Of a DNA stretch of 64,000 nt, positions 32,287-40,700 are shown piece after piece. The DNA is from [Eubacterium] eligens ATCC 27750. GTDB lineage: Bacteria > Bacillota > Clostridia > Lachnospirales > Lachnospiraceae. A program made the translations under genes and the position numbers. Position 1 is the stretch's first letter. Each line of letters begins with the position of its first letter. The notes beneath the pieces are model-generated. The model saw nothing but the letters and a program-made list of their open reading frames with translations. It made no database searches and was not told the DNA's origin. The stretch covers positions 1,247,001 to 1,311,000 of the forward strand of contig NC_012778.1 in the NCBI RefSeq assembly GCF_000146185.1, given 5' to 3'.

Positions 32287-32889
32287 TTAAACATCCGGAT
32301 ATTCAAATATATATCTCTCATACCCATTAATTATCTTAGTATTCTCATTATACTCATATTCCTGCTTAAACTTCATCTGGTAGCTCTTATGGATATGACC
32401 ATGGATAAAATACTTAGGCTTATATTTTTCCAACAGATAATTAAAGCCCTCAAAACCCTTATGCGGTTCGTCAGGCCCGTCACCTATTCCCGCTGCCGGA
32501 GAATGTGTAAGCAATATATCAAAGCCCTTATTCTTCTTTATCGAAAACCACATTTTATTAATCCTGCGGTTCATTTCTTTCTGTGTATACTGGTTCTTTC
32601 CCTTCTTATATCTTATAGAACCACCAAGTCCCATTATACGGACCCCCTTATACACATATATCTTATTCTCAATATTGATACATCCATCCGGTGGCTGTAT
32701 CTCATAACAGTCATCATGATTGCCATGCACATAAAGAACAGGTACTTTTGTAAATGATGCCAGAAACGACAGATACTGGGGCTTTAAATCCCCTGCTGAA
32801 AGTATAAGATCTATACCTTCCAATTTTTCCTTTTCGAAATAATCCCATAAGTACTTTGATTCAACATCCGCTAACACAAGTATTTTCAT
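32287..32889 (-). CDS. Calcineurin-type metallophosphoesterase
   Basis: A 200-residue phosphoesterase with the metal-binding series of the family: Asp in MKILVLADVESK, GDLK (about 35), GNHDD (about 60), HSPAAGIGDG (about 130) and GHIH (about 165). Substrate unknown; the size and motifs resemble small YfcE-like enzymes. ATG 32889 is chosen because MKILVLAD is the usual start and GGGGA lies seven bases upstream; another in-frame ATG at 32922 would overlap nothing but adds an unlikely leader. It follows the BMP-domain gene with a 38-base gap, so the two are probably co-transcribed. Confidence 0.87.
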   Translation of the reverse strand: MKILVLADVESKYLWDYFEKEKLEGIDLILSAGDLKPQYLSFLASFTKVPVLYVHGNHDDCYEIQPPDGCINIENKIYVYKGVRIMGLGGSIRYKKGKNQYTQKEMNRRINKMWFSIKKNKGFDILLTHSPAAGIGDGPDEPHKGFEGFNYLLEKYKPKYFIHGHIHKSYQMKFKQEYEYNENTKIINGYERYIFEYPDV

Positions 32890-32927
32890 TAATAATTCCC
32901 CAGCCACCACTGCAGGCAGCATGCTTT

Positions 32928-34844
32928 CTATTCTTCTTCTTTGATAACACCCTGAAGTGCCATTTTTAATTTAGCATTATCTGTAAGTTCATCATACCGA
33001 GGCAGTCTGCCAACCACATTATCAAGCAGCCAGTCCATAGTAATTATATGTTCCGGATCAATAAGCTTTCCTTCTTCAACCCTTATATTACCCTGCTGAT
33101 CTTTTAATTCGCCCTCAAACACTCTGAACCTTGCCTCCTTAAGTTCTTTCTCAAAGAGCTTTACAAGCCTCTTAGTTGCTGATGGAAGGCTCTCTGAATA
33201 TATAAGATCAACAACTCCTGCTGACATTCCCCACCAGTAATTAAGTGCTTTTACATTATCTCCGTCCTCATCCTTACTCCATGAACCGCTCATAATGCTC
33301 TGGATAAGCTTTTCATAAAAAACTCCCCAGTGCCATACAGGCATAGCCAGATGCTTATCTGAATCACTTGCTTTATACAATCCAAATCTTCTCTTGCTCT
33401 TGCCCGGAGTAATCATATCCTGATTAGATATAATGCTTATATTCTTCTTAGCAAGATTTCCCTCAGAATCATTATCATTAATACTATTCCATTCAAGGTA
33501 AACCTTGGCTCTTGGATTAACAAACTTTACTCCCAGTGCAAATGCATTAATATTCGCACACGCTCCATAAACCGGATTATCAGCTATATAACCAACATTA
33601 TCATCATCAGCCATTGAGCCTGCAATAATTCCCGTTATAAACTTTGCTTCAAACATTCTCGCATAATATGACCTTATATATTTATGTGAAATATTAAGTG
33701 AACAATCAAGAATCTTTACTGACGGATGTGCTATTGCAGCTTTTAGTCCGGCCATACTCATTGCCGACGATGTCAGGAATATCAGGTCACAGCCTTTCTC
33801 TATAAGTCTGTTAATTGCTGCCTCATCACTCTGCTCTGGTATCACATTCTCCTCTACATATGTTTCTATCTGGTCACCAAATGTATCATCAATATACTGT
33901 CTTCCAAGCTCATGTGCATAGCACCACTCTGAATCCTGCGGAGTCTTTTCATACACAAATCCAACCTTAAGCTTCTTAACTCCTCCCATTGGAAGCAGAT
34001 AGCTTAATATATTCTTCTTAGGTGCTGCAGCTGGTGTCATCTTAAGTTCCACTTCGCTGTTATCATCAATAAGCTCGAATTCAGCCCATGTCTTGGCAAC
34101 ATTCTTTGCCATCTCAGACTTAGTCATTCTCTTAACAGCATCATATCCGTGAATGTGAATGAATCGTAAAAATGAATCTCCCGTCGGAAAATCGAACTTA
34201 TCCCCTCCTCTTGATTCATAAGCAAGCCTGAAATTAAGATAGCACGAAACAAGGTCTTTCTTATCATCCTCATCCATTGGTTCTCCTGGTGTAATTCCAA
34301 CCAGCTCCATAAGAGTTGTAAAACTGCCCTCTTTACTGAAATATATATCATTTAACTTAGTAGATTTATAAAAATCCATGAATTCATAATATATCTTAAC
34401 ATCAGGATCATCACTATACTTAGGTATCTTTCTTATAACCTGTGCACTTACTGTCACCGCCTTAAAATACTTAAGTACACTGACTCTTTTATTACCTTCA
34501 AGCACATAGAACTTATTCATGTACTCATATACTTTAATATCGTCTCTTATTCCCTCATTTACCTGACTGTCGCTAAGTGAAGCCCACTTTGCCGAAAATT
34601 CTGTTCCCCAGTCAAGTATAGGCATAAAGTTGTCTGCAAATGCTGTAGTTCTTCCTGCTGTACATGTTCCTACTACCAGCCTTAATGGAATCTGGTCACT
34701 TCCAAGACTGACTTCTCTGTCAATACTGCTTTCATCAATAATATCCTCCAGAACCGGAAGATATGGATAAGTACCCTTATTTACACACGCATGATATTCT
34801 TTTTTACCAATCTTTACTGCACTGAGATAATCCTGCACTGACAT
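32928..34844 (-). CDS. Cytoplasmic protein with ParB-like N-terminal and BMP/periplasmic-binding C-terminal domains
   Basis: A 638-residue protein without signal peptide. The N-terminal part (about 1-170) includes YVLEGNKRVSVLKYFKA, a ParB/sulfiredoxin-like nucleotide-binding pattern. The C-terminal part (about 285-530) begins KLKVGFVYEKTPQDSEWCYA and contains LIFLTSSAMSMAGLKAAIAH and ADDDNVGYIADNPVYGAC, typical of the BMP family of nucleoside/lipoprotein binding proteins. Most BMP proteins are exported lipoproteins; this one has no export signal, so it is likely a cytoplasmic ligand sensor or enzyme. Good ribosome site (AAAGGAAAGG region) before ATG 34844. Divergent from an aminotransferase, upstream of a phosphoesterase. 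Function unknown. Confidence 0.8.
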   Translation of the reverse strand: MSVQDYLSAVKIGKKEYHACVNKGTYPYLPVLEDIIDESSIDREVSLGSDQIPLRLVVGTCTAGRTTAFADNFMPILDWGTEFSAKWASLSDSQVNEGIRDDIKVYEYMNKFYVLEGNKRVSVLKYFKAVTVSAQVIRKIPKYSDDPDVKIYYEFMDFYKSTKLNDIYFSKEGSFTTLMELVGITPGEPMDEDDKKDLVSCYLNFRLAYESRGGDKFDFPTGDSFLRFIHIHGYDAVKRMTKSEMAKNVAKTWAEFELIDDNSEVELKMTPAAAPKKNILSYLLPMGGVKKLKVGFVYEKTPQDSEWCYAHELGRQYIDDTFGDQIETYVEENVIPEQSDEAAINRLIEKGCDLIFLTSSAMSMAGLKAAIAHPSVKILDCSLNISHKYIRSYYARMFEAKFITGIIAGSMADDDNVGYIADNPVYGACANINAFALGVKFVNPRAKVYLEWNSINDNDSEGNLAKKNISIISNQDMITPGKSKRRFGLYKASDSDKHLAMPVWHWGVFYEKLIQSIMSGSWSKDEDGDNVKALNYWWGMSAGVVDLIYSESLPSATKRLVKLFEKELKEARFRVFEGELKDQQGNIRVEEGKLIDPEHIITMDWLLDNVVGRLPRYDELTDNAKLKMALQGVIKEEE

Positions 34845-34981
34845 ATCTTTTACCTTTCCTTTCTGTCTGCATTCTACCCTTTAATGTTCCTGTATGTAAC
34901 ATTTGCAGACCGCCATATCTTATTTATTTCTACTTACATATATAAAACTATCACATTTTCACCAAAAAATACACCTTAAAA

Positions 34982-35010
34982 TTGACTTTTGTTAATTATG
35001 CTAGTATCTT
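34982..35010 (+). promoter_or_regulatory. Promoter of the aminotransferase gene
   Basis: TTGACT, 17-base spacer, TATCTT, with a leader of about 80 bases. Confidence 0.6.
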
Positions 35011-35093
35011 ATTCGATAGGCTTGAAATTTTTCTATATTTCCGGTCTGAATAAAATGCATGCAGATACGCATTTAAAGAAATGGAGTATACAT

Positions 35094-36242
35094 ATGAATA
35101 TTGAATTTTCTAAAAGAGCTGACCGCTTTGGCAGCAACATTTTTAATATACTTAATGAAAAGAAGAACGACCGACTTGCACAGGGAAAGCCGGTATATAA
35201 CTTTACTGTAGGGACTCCTGATTTCAAGCCTGATGAATCTGTTATGAAGGTTGTTTCAGATGCAGCACTTGATCCTGAGAATTACAAATACTCACTTGGT
35301 GATACTGATGAGCTGCTTGACGCCGTATGCAAATGGTACAAACGCCGTTACAACACTGTTATCACACCTGATGAAGTCACCTCTGTATTCGGAACTCAGG
35401 AAGGTATGGCTCATATTGCCCTTGCTTTGTGCAATCCGGGAGATTTATGCTTAGTTCCTAATCCGGGATATCCTATATTCGAGATTGGACCATTCCTGTG
35501 TGATGCACAGATTGCTTATTACAATCTTCTTCCAGAGAATGATTATCTTATAGATTTTGATTCTATTGATGAAGATACTGCAAAAAGAGCCAAAATGATG
35601 GTTGTATCTTATCCACTGAATCCTGTATGTGCTACTGCACCTGATGAATTCTACGATAAACTCATCGCATTTGCAAAGAAATATAACATCATTATTATTC
35701 ACGACAACGCATATTCTGAGATTATATATGACGGACAGATTGGTGGCTCTTTCTTAAGCCACGAAGGTGCTATGGAAGTCGGAGTTGAATTCAACTCTCT
35801 TTCTAAGACTTATAATCTTACTGGTCTGCGCCTTTCATTTCTTATCGGAAACCGTGAAATCGTAAGCAAATTCAAAACTGTCCGCTCACAATTTGACTAT
35901 GGAACAAGTCTTATATACCAGAAAGCTGCTGTTGCTGCACTTAACGGTCCGCAGGAATATGTCGCTGACAACCGTGCTGAATATGAGTTAAGAAGAAATG
36001 CTCTCGTTGCCGGAATTAAGAAGCTTGGACTTAAACCTGCTGATGTTAAAGGCACAATGTTTGTATGGGCTGCCATTCCTGACGGCTATACCAGTTCAGC
36101 TGATTATGTTATGGAACTTCTTAATAAGACTGGCGTTTTATGTACACCTGGAAGCAGCTTCGGAAGCCTTGGAGAAGGTCATGTAAGATTTGCCCTTGTA
36201 CTTCCCCATGAAGAAATTGAGAATATTTTTTCTAATCTGTAA
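35094..36242 (+). CDS. PLP-dependent class I/II aminotransferase
   Basis: A 382-residue fold-type I aminotransferase. The cofactor Lys is in FNSLSKTYNLTGLRLSF (about 240), with the phosphate-binding Arg after it; VGTPDFKPD (about 40) and NPGYPIFEIG (about 120) are family landmarks. The usual YPNNPTGA substrate-binding loop reads YPLNPVCATA. The family branch includes LL-diaminopimelate and aspartate/alanine aminotransferases; the substrate cannot be fixed. The start ATG 35094 follows GGAG by seven bases; the frame runs 35 codons further upstream but into the promoter. Confidence 0.87.
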   Translation: MNIEFSKRADRFGSNIFNILNEKKNDRLAQGKPVYNFTVGTPDFKPDESVMKVVSDAALDPENYKYSLGDTDELLDAVCKWYKRRYNTVITPDEVTSVFGTQEGMAHIALALCNPGDLCLVPNPGYPIFEIGPFLCDAQIAYYNLLPENDYLIDFDSIDEDTAKRAKMMVVSYPLNPVCATAPDEFYDKLIAFAKKYNIIIIHDNAYSEIIYDGQIGGSFLSHEGAMEVGVEFNSLSKTYNLTGLRLSFLIGNREIVSKFKTVRSQFDYGTSLIYQKAAVAALNGPQEYVADNRAEYELRRNALVAGIKKLGLKPADVKGTMFVWAAIPDGYTSSADYVMELLNKTGVLCTPGSSFGSLGEGHVRFALVLPHEEIENIFSNL

Positions 36243-36268
36243 TTCACTAAAAAACATAATATACGTAC

Positions 36269-36304
36269 AAAACCCCGTATCCTGCAAAACAGAATACGGG
36301 GTTT
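36269..36304. terminator. Bidirectional terminator between aminotransferase and aldolase genes
   Basis: Stem AAACCCCGTATT/AATACGGGGTTT with a short loop, T-rich on the minus side (TTTTG). Confidence 0.85.
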
Positions 36305-36337
36305 ATATGTATCTTTGCTATTAACAATCACTGGTAA

Positions 36338-36976
36338 TTAGCCACGGATCTTCTTAACAAGAGCAACAGCCTCTGCTGTCATATCCTTAATCTTGTCAAA
36401 TTCTCCTGCCTTAATCATATCACCCTTAACCATCCATGAACCACCACAGCAGAATATCTTATCGCATGATAAGAATTCCTCAAGGTTAGCTGTGTTGATA
36501 CCACCTGTAGGCATGATTCTTACATTAGTGTAAGCTGCGCACATAGCCTTGATCATCTTAATTCCACCTGCAGCTGTAGCTGGGAAGAATTTAACTCTTG
36601 TAAGGCCTCTCTTAACAGCCTGTGCAAGCTCTGAAGGTGTAACGATACCTGGCATAACAGGAATGTTCTTAGAAATACAGTAATCAACGATTTCTGGATC
36701 AAATCCTGGGCTTACGATAACTGAAGCACCAGCTGCTACAGCTCTGTCAACCTGCTCTGTTGTAAGTACTGTACCTGCTGCAAGTACCATATCTGGATAT
36801 GCTTCATGCATAAGACGGATAGATTCCTCAGCTGCTGCTGTACGGAATGTAACCTCTGCACAAGGAAGACCACCATCAACTAAAGCCTTAGCTAATGGAA
36901 GTGCATCTTTAGCATCATTCAATACTACTACTGGAATTACTCCAAGTTCTTCAAATTTGTCTGCAATATTGCTCAT
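36338..36976 (-). CDS. eda: 2-keto-3-deoxy-6-phosphogluconate / 4-hydroxy-2-oxoglutarate aldolase
   Basis: A 212-residue class I aldolase splitting KDPG into pyruvate and glyceraldehyde-3-phosphate. The catalytic Glu lies in CAEVTFRT (about 38-45) and the Schiff-base Lys in RVKFFPATAAGG (about 127); GGINTANLEEFLSC is the phosphate-binding end. It is the last step of galacturonate and glucuronate breakdown, fitting the pectinases nearby. AAAGGAG is 11 bases before ATG 36976; another ATG seven codons upstream overlaps that site and is less likely. Monocistronic. Confidence 0.94.
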   Translation of the reverse strand: MSNIADKFEELGVIPVVVLNDAKDALPLAKALVDGGLPCAEVTFRTAAAEESIRLMHEAYPDMVLAAGTVLTTEQVDRAVAAGASVIVSPGFDPEIVDYCISKNIPVMPGIVTPSELAQAVKRGLTRVKFFPATAAGGIKMIKAMCAAYTNVRIMPTGGINTANLEEFLSCDKIFCCGGSWMVKGDMIKAGEFDKIKDMTAEAVALVKKIRG

Positions 36977-37039
36977 AATTATATAGACTCCTTTCATATT
37001 TTCCCAATCTCTGGGATAATTTTGTCCGCAAATATTCTA

Positions 37040-38335
37040 TCACACTCTCAGCACCATTACAAGCATTATAAATGTTGTTATTCCCTCAGCAACGGCATAC
37101 GCAAGCCATACTCCTGTCATTCCAAAAAGTGCTGACATTACAAAAACTGCACCTAAAATCAGCACAAATCCTCTTGCCACAGAAACAACTGCCGCTTTAA
37201 ACGCATCCTCTGTTGCACTGAATGCACCGCCACCTACAATATTAATTCCCGCAAAGAATATTCCAATAAAATATAACTTAACGCCTTCTGTTGCGTAAAG
37301 CCTTAACATTTCTGAACCTTCACTGTTAAACACTGCGACAAACTGTCCTGCAAATATAAACAATATACTATACATAACCGCTGCAAGTACCAATGCTGTT
37401 GTATATCCCATTCGTTTTAACTGTTTACATCCATCCTTGTCTCCCCTGCCGAAACAACTGCTTATAAGTGGCTGACTTCCCTGTGCAACACCATTAAATA
37501 CCGCAGTTGTGACAATTGCAATATTAGCCACAACTCCGTATGCAGCTACTCCGACATTACCAGCCAGCTTAAGAATTACGAAATTAAAAACAAGTGTAAT
37601 AACAGCTGATGACATCTCTCCAACAAATGCCGATATACCAAGCTGGCACCCTGCCACAAGTTTTCTGACTGAAGGCTTACACACAACAAGCCTGACACTG
37701 CTTTTCTTAGAGAAGAAATGTATGCTGCATATTCCCATTCCGATAATCGGCGACAAAGCTGTTGCCAGTGCTGCACCTTCCATTCCCAGATTCATCGGGA
37801 ACATGAGAATATAGTCAAATACTATATTAAACAGACTGCTAAAAAGTGTTGCACTCATAGCAATTCCCGGTGCTCCGTCATTTCTTACAAATGCATTAGT
37901 CACATAATTACACATAAACATCGGTGCAAAACACATGAATATCTTAGTGTAATTATTCCCAACTGCTACAATATGTTCATCAGCTCCTAGAACACGCATG
38001 ATATCTGCCGAAAAGAATATTCCGGCAAAAACGAATATCATACTTGACAATATACACCATATTAATGCATTCCAGAAATAATCATCTGCATCTGCATCTT
38101 TTTTAATCTTACTGATTGCATATCTTATAGCTGAACCAACACCAATCATCTCACCAATTGAGAATATTATACTATATAATGGCATAACAAGATTTAATGC
38201 TGTAAGTCCGTCTGCTCCCTTTGCTATAGATATAAAATACGAGTCAGCAAGAACGTAGCATGAAAACCCTATCATTCCGAGAATATTCTGCGATACATAT
38301 TTAGAAAAATTCTTTCTGTTTTCCTCCTTGCTCAT
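37040..38335 (-). CDS. MATE family multidrug/organic-cation exporter
   Basis: A 431-residue membrane protein with about 12 hydrophobic segments in two halves, starting MSKEENRKNFSKYVSQNILG. Features such as VLADSYFISIAKGADGLTAL and GVAQGSQPLISSCFGRGDKD are MATE landmarks of the DinF/NorM-like branch. It exports drugs or metabolites using Na+ or H+. AAGGAG is six to seven bases before the ATG. It is separate from eda (63 bases). Substrate unknown. Confidence 0.9.
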   Translation of the reverse strand: MSKEENRKNFSKYVSQNILGMIGFSCYVLADSYFISIAKGADGLTALNLVMPLYSIIFSIGEMIGVGSAIRYAISKIKKDADADDYFWNALIWCILSSMIFVFAGIFFSADIMRVLGADEHIVAVGNNYTKIFMCFAPMFMCNYVTNAFVRNDGAPGIAMSATLFSSLFNIVFDYILMFPMNLGMEGAALATALSPIIGMGICSIHFFSKKSSVRLVVCKPSVRKLVAGCQLGISAFVGEMSSAVITLVFNFVILKLAGNVGVAAYGVVANIAIVTTAVFNGVAQGSQPLISSCFGRGDKDGCKQLKRMGYTTALVLAAVMYSILFIFAGQFVAVFNSEGSEMLRLYATEGVKLYFIGIFFAGINIVGGGAFSATEDAFKAAVVSVARGFVLILGAVFVMSALFGMTGVWLAYAVAEGITTFIMLVMVLRV

Positions 38336-38366
38336 CGAAATCTCCTTAATTAAATAATATAAGTTA

Positions 38367-38393
38367 CAAAAACGGCTCCCGTTGGGAGCCGCA
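38367..38393 (-). terminator. Hairpin terminator between upp and the MATE gene
   Basis: Minus-strand stem CGGCTCCC/GGGAGCCG with three-base loop, then TTTTTG. It ends upp, as both genes face the same way. Confidence 0.85.
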
Positions 38394-38446
38394 TTTTACA
38401 CACTATCATATCTCTTAGCGCAAAGCAATTACATGCCCATAATTAT

Positions 38447-39094
38447 TTACTTAGTTCCGAAGATTCGGTCTCCGGCATCCCCAAGTCCTGGGCAGATATA
38501 AGCATCTGCATTAAGCTCTCTGTCAAGATGTCCAATGTATATCTGAACATCCGGATGTGCCTTATGAAGCTTTTCAACTCCCTCTGGGGCAGCTATGATA
38601 CACATGAACTTAATCTGCTTTCCGCCAACCTTCTTTATCTGGTCAATTGCATCAACTGCCGAACCACCTGTTGCAAGCATCGGATCTGTTACAACAATAG
38701 TTCTTTCCTCAATTGGATGTGGAAGCTTGCAGTAATATGGTACCGGCTCATGTGTCTCTTCATTACGGTACATTCCAATATGTCCAACCTTAGCTGTTGG
38801 TACAAGTGAAAGTACACCAGGAACCATGCCAAGGCCTGCCCTTAAGATAGGAACAATTGCAAGCTTACGTCCTGAAATCATAGGTGTCATACAAGTCTCA
38901 ATAGGTGTCTCAATCTCTACATCTTCTGTTGGAAGATCTGATAATGCCTCAAAACCTTCAAGCATAGCTATTTCTTCAACGAGCTTTCTAAATTCATTAG
39001 TTCCTGTTTTCTTATCTCTAAGAATTGAAATCTTATGCTGGATAAGTGGATGTGTAAATATTGTTATATTCTTCTCATTCTCAAAATCCATCAT
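38447..39094 (-). CDS. upp: Uracil phosphoribosyltransferase
   Basis: A 215-residue enzyme making UMP from uracil and PRPP. The PRPP loop is [17 protein letters not shown] (about 130), and the end [19 protein letters not shown] carries the uracil-binding site. GGAGG precedes the first of two ATGs (39094, 39091) by nine bases. Downstream of the uracil permease by 29 bases, so uptake and salvage are co-expressed. Confidence 0.97.
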   Translation of the reverse strand: MMDFENEKNITIFTHPLIQHKISILRDKKTGTNEFRKLVEEIAMLEGFEALSDLPTEDVEIETPIETCMTPMISGRKLAIVPILRAGLGMVPGVLSLVPTAKVGHIGMYRNEETHEPVPYYCKLPHPIEERTIVVTDPMLATGGSAVDAIDQIKKVGGKQIKFMCIIAAPEGVEKLHKAHPDVQIYIGHLDRELNADAYICPGLGDAGDRIFGTK

Positions 39095-39123
39095 TATTAA
39101 GTACCTCCAAATTTTATTGTTAT

Positions 39124-40551
39124 TTACTTATTATCTTCTGATTCTTCTTTTTCAGAGTCTGTGTTCATAACATAAACTCCACGGCTGCTGTCACCTGCTG
39201 GATTCTTACCGAATTCATAATCATTACCAGGTAATATAGCATTAAGAAGAATACCTGCTATAGCAGCGATTGCAAGTGCTGTAAGTGTTATAGATGTTCC
39301 ACCGATTGTAAATGTAAGTCCACCACCGAAGCCTAAACCACATACAAATATAACACCTGCAATAATAAGGTTTCTTGACTTAGTAAGGTCAACCTTGTTC
39401 TCAACAACATTTCTTACACCGATAGCTGAAATCATACCATAAAGCATGAATGATATACCACCGATAATTGCTGTTGGCATAGTTGATATAACTGATGAAA
39501 ACTTAGGTATGAATGAAAGTATAATTGCAAATACTGCTGCGATTCTGATTACTCTTGGGTCATATACCTTAGAAAGTTCAAGAACTCCTGTGTTCTCACC
39601 ATATGTAGTATTAGCCGGACCTCCAATTGCACCTGCAAATGCTGTTGCAACACCATCACCAATAAGTGTTCTGTGAAGACCTGGATCTGCTAAATAGTTT
39701 TCTTCAACTGTAGCCGAAATAGCTGACATATCTCCGATATGTTCCATCATTGTTGCAATAGCAATAGGTGCCATTACAAGGATTGCTGTTACATCAAATT
39801 TCATAAACTGGAACTTTGGAATTCCAACCCATGAAGCAGATGCAATTGATGAGAAATTAAGTATTGCTGAACCATCAGGATTATGTACGCCGCATGCATT
39901 AAGAATAAGTGCAAATACATATGAAATTACTACGCCCATAAGAATAGGAATAATCTTGAAAAGCCCCTTGCCCCATATATTGAATATAATAATTACAGCA
40001 AGTGCAACAAATGCAAGTAACCAGTTAGTTGAAGCATTTGTAATAGCTGAACCTGCAAGTGAAAGGCCAATACATATAATGATAGGTCCTGTAACTACAG
40101 GTGGAAGGAATTTCATAACTCTGTTGACTCCAACAAGCTTAATTATAAGTGCAAGTACAAAGTAAAGCATTCCGGCAACAAATATACCACCACATGCATA
40201 AGCAGCTTTATCATTAGCTGACATTCCAGCATACATACCGCTGTCAAGATTAGCTACTGTGTAGAATCCACCAAGAAATGCAAAGGAAGATCCTAAGAAT
40301 GCAGGTACTTTGAATTTAGTACACAGGTGGAATATCAATGTACCAAAGCCTGCACAGAAAAGTGTTACTGATACAGACAGACCTCTGGTAAGCTCCTCAC
40401 CGCAGGCAGCCTGAAAATATCCTGATACGAGAATAGGTACAAGAATAGTTGCGCCAAACATGGCAAACATATGCTGAATACCAAGAATCAGCATCTTCGC
40501 TTTACCAAGCTTTCTGGCATCACGAATAGGTTCGATTTTCTTTTGTTCCAT
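39124..40551 (-). CDS. uraA: Uracil permease (NCS2 family)
   Basis: A 475-residue transporter with about 14 hydrophobic segments. NCS2 signatures include [20 protein letters not shown] and [11 protein letters not shown], with the substrate-binding Glu residues in [18 protein letters not shown] and ENTGV. It imports uracil. The open frame begins with TTG at 40563, but GGAG lies six bases before ATG 40551, giving [11 protein letters not shown]. It forms an operon with upp. The acidic tail [13 protein letters not shown] is longer than normal. Confidence 0.93.
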   Translation of the reverse strand: MEQKKIEPIRDARKLGKAKMLILGIQHMFAMFGATILVPILVSGYFQAACGEELTRGLSVSVTLFCAGFGTLIFHLCTKFKVPAFLGSSFAFLGGFYTVANLDSGMYAGMSANDKAAYACGGIFVAGMLYFVLALIIKLVGVNRVMKFLPPVVTGPIIICIGLSLAGSAITNASTNWLLAFVALAVIIIFNIWGKGLFKIIPILMGVVISYVFALILNACGVHNPDGSAILNFSSIASASWVGIPKFQFMKFDVTAILVMAPIAIATMMEHIGDMSAISATVEENYLADPGLHRTLIGDGVATAFAGAIGGPANTTYGENTGVLELSKVYDPRVIRIAAVFAIILSFIPKFSSVISTMPTAIIGGISFMLYGMISAIGVRNVVENKVDLTKSRNLIIAGVIFVCGLGFGGGLTFTIGGTSITLTALAIAAIAGILLNAILPGNDYEFGKNPAGDSSRGVYVMNTDSEKEESEDNK

Positions 40552-40583
40552 AATACGCTCCAATCAATATATATTTTCATATT

Positions 40584-40612
40584 ATTATAGAACATAATAA
40601 GATTTAGGGCAA
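40584..40612 (-). promoter_or_regulatory. Promoter of the uraA-upp operon
   Basis: Minus strand TTGCCC, 17-base spacer, TATAAT. The leader is only about 25 bases, so there is no room for a PyrR-type attenuator. Confidence 0.7.
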
Positions 40613-40636
40613 TGAAAAAATATTCCATTTTAAACA

Positions 40637-40676
40637 TTTCGGGGCATGAAAAGCTTTTGCTTTCCATGCCCCGAAA
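40637..40676 (-). terminator. Long hairpin after ppdK
   Basis: 18-base arms (TTTCGGGGCATGAAAAGC with GCTTTCCATGCCCCGAAA) with one mismatch and a 4-base loop. The T run is poor (ATGTTTAAAA), yet it sits exactly between two genes. Confidence 0.7.
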
Positions 40677-40700
40677 CTCGTGTTATGGTCAGAAATTGGA

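Noticed and set aside
32272-32757. Plus-strand hydrophobic frame opposite the phosphoesterase.
   Set aside because: Antisense to clear phosphoesterase motifs; no start signals.
40552-40583. Possible PyrR attenuator before uraA.
   Set aside because: The promoter is only about 30 bases from the start codon, leaving no space for one.
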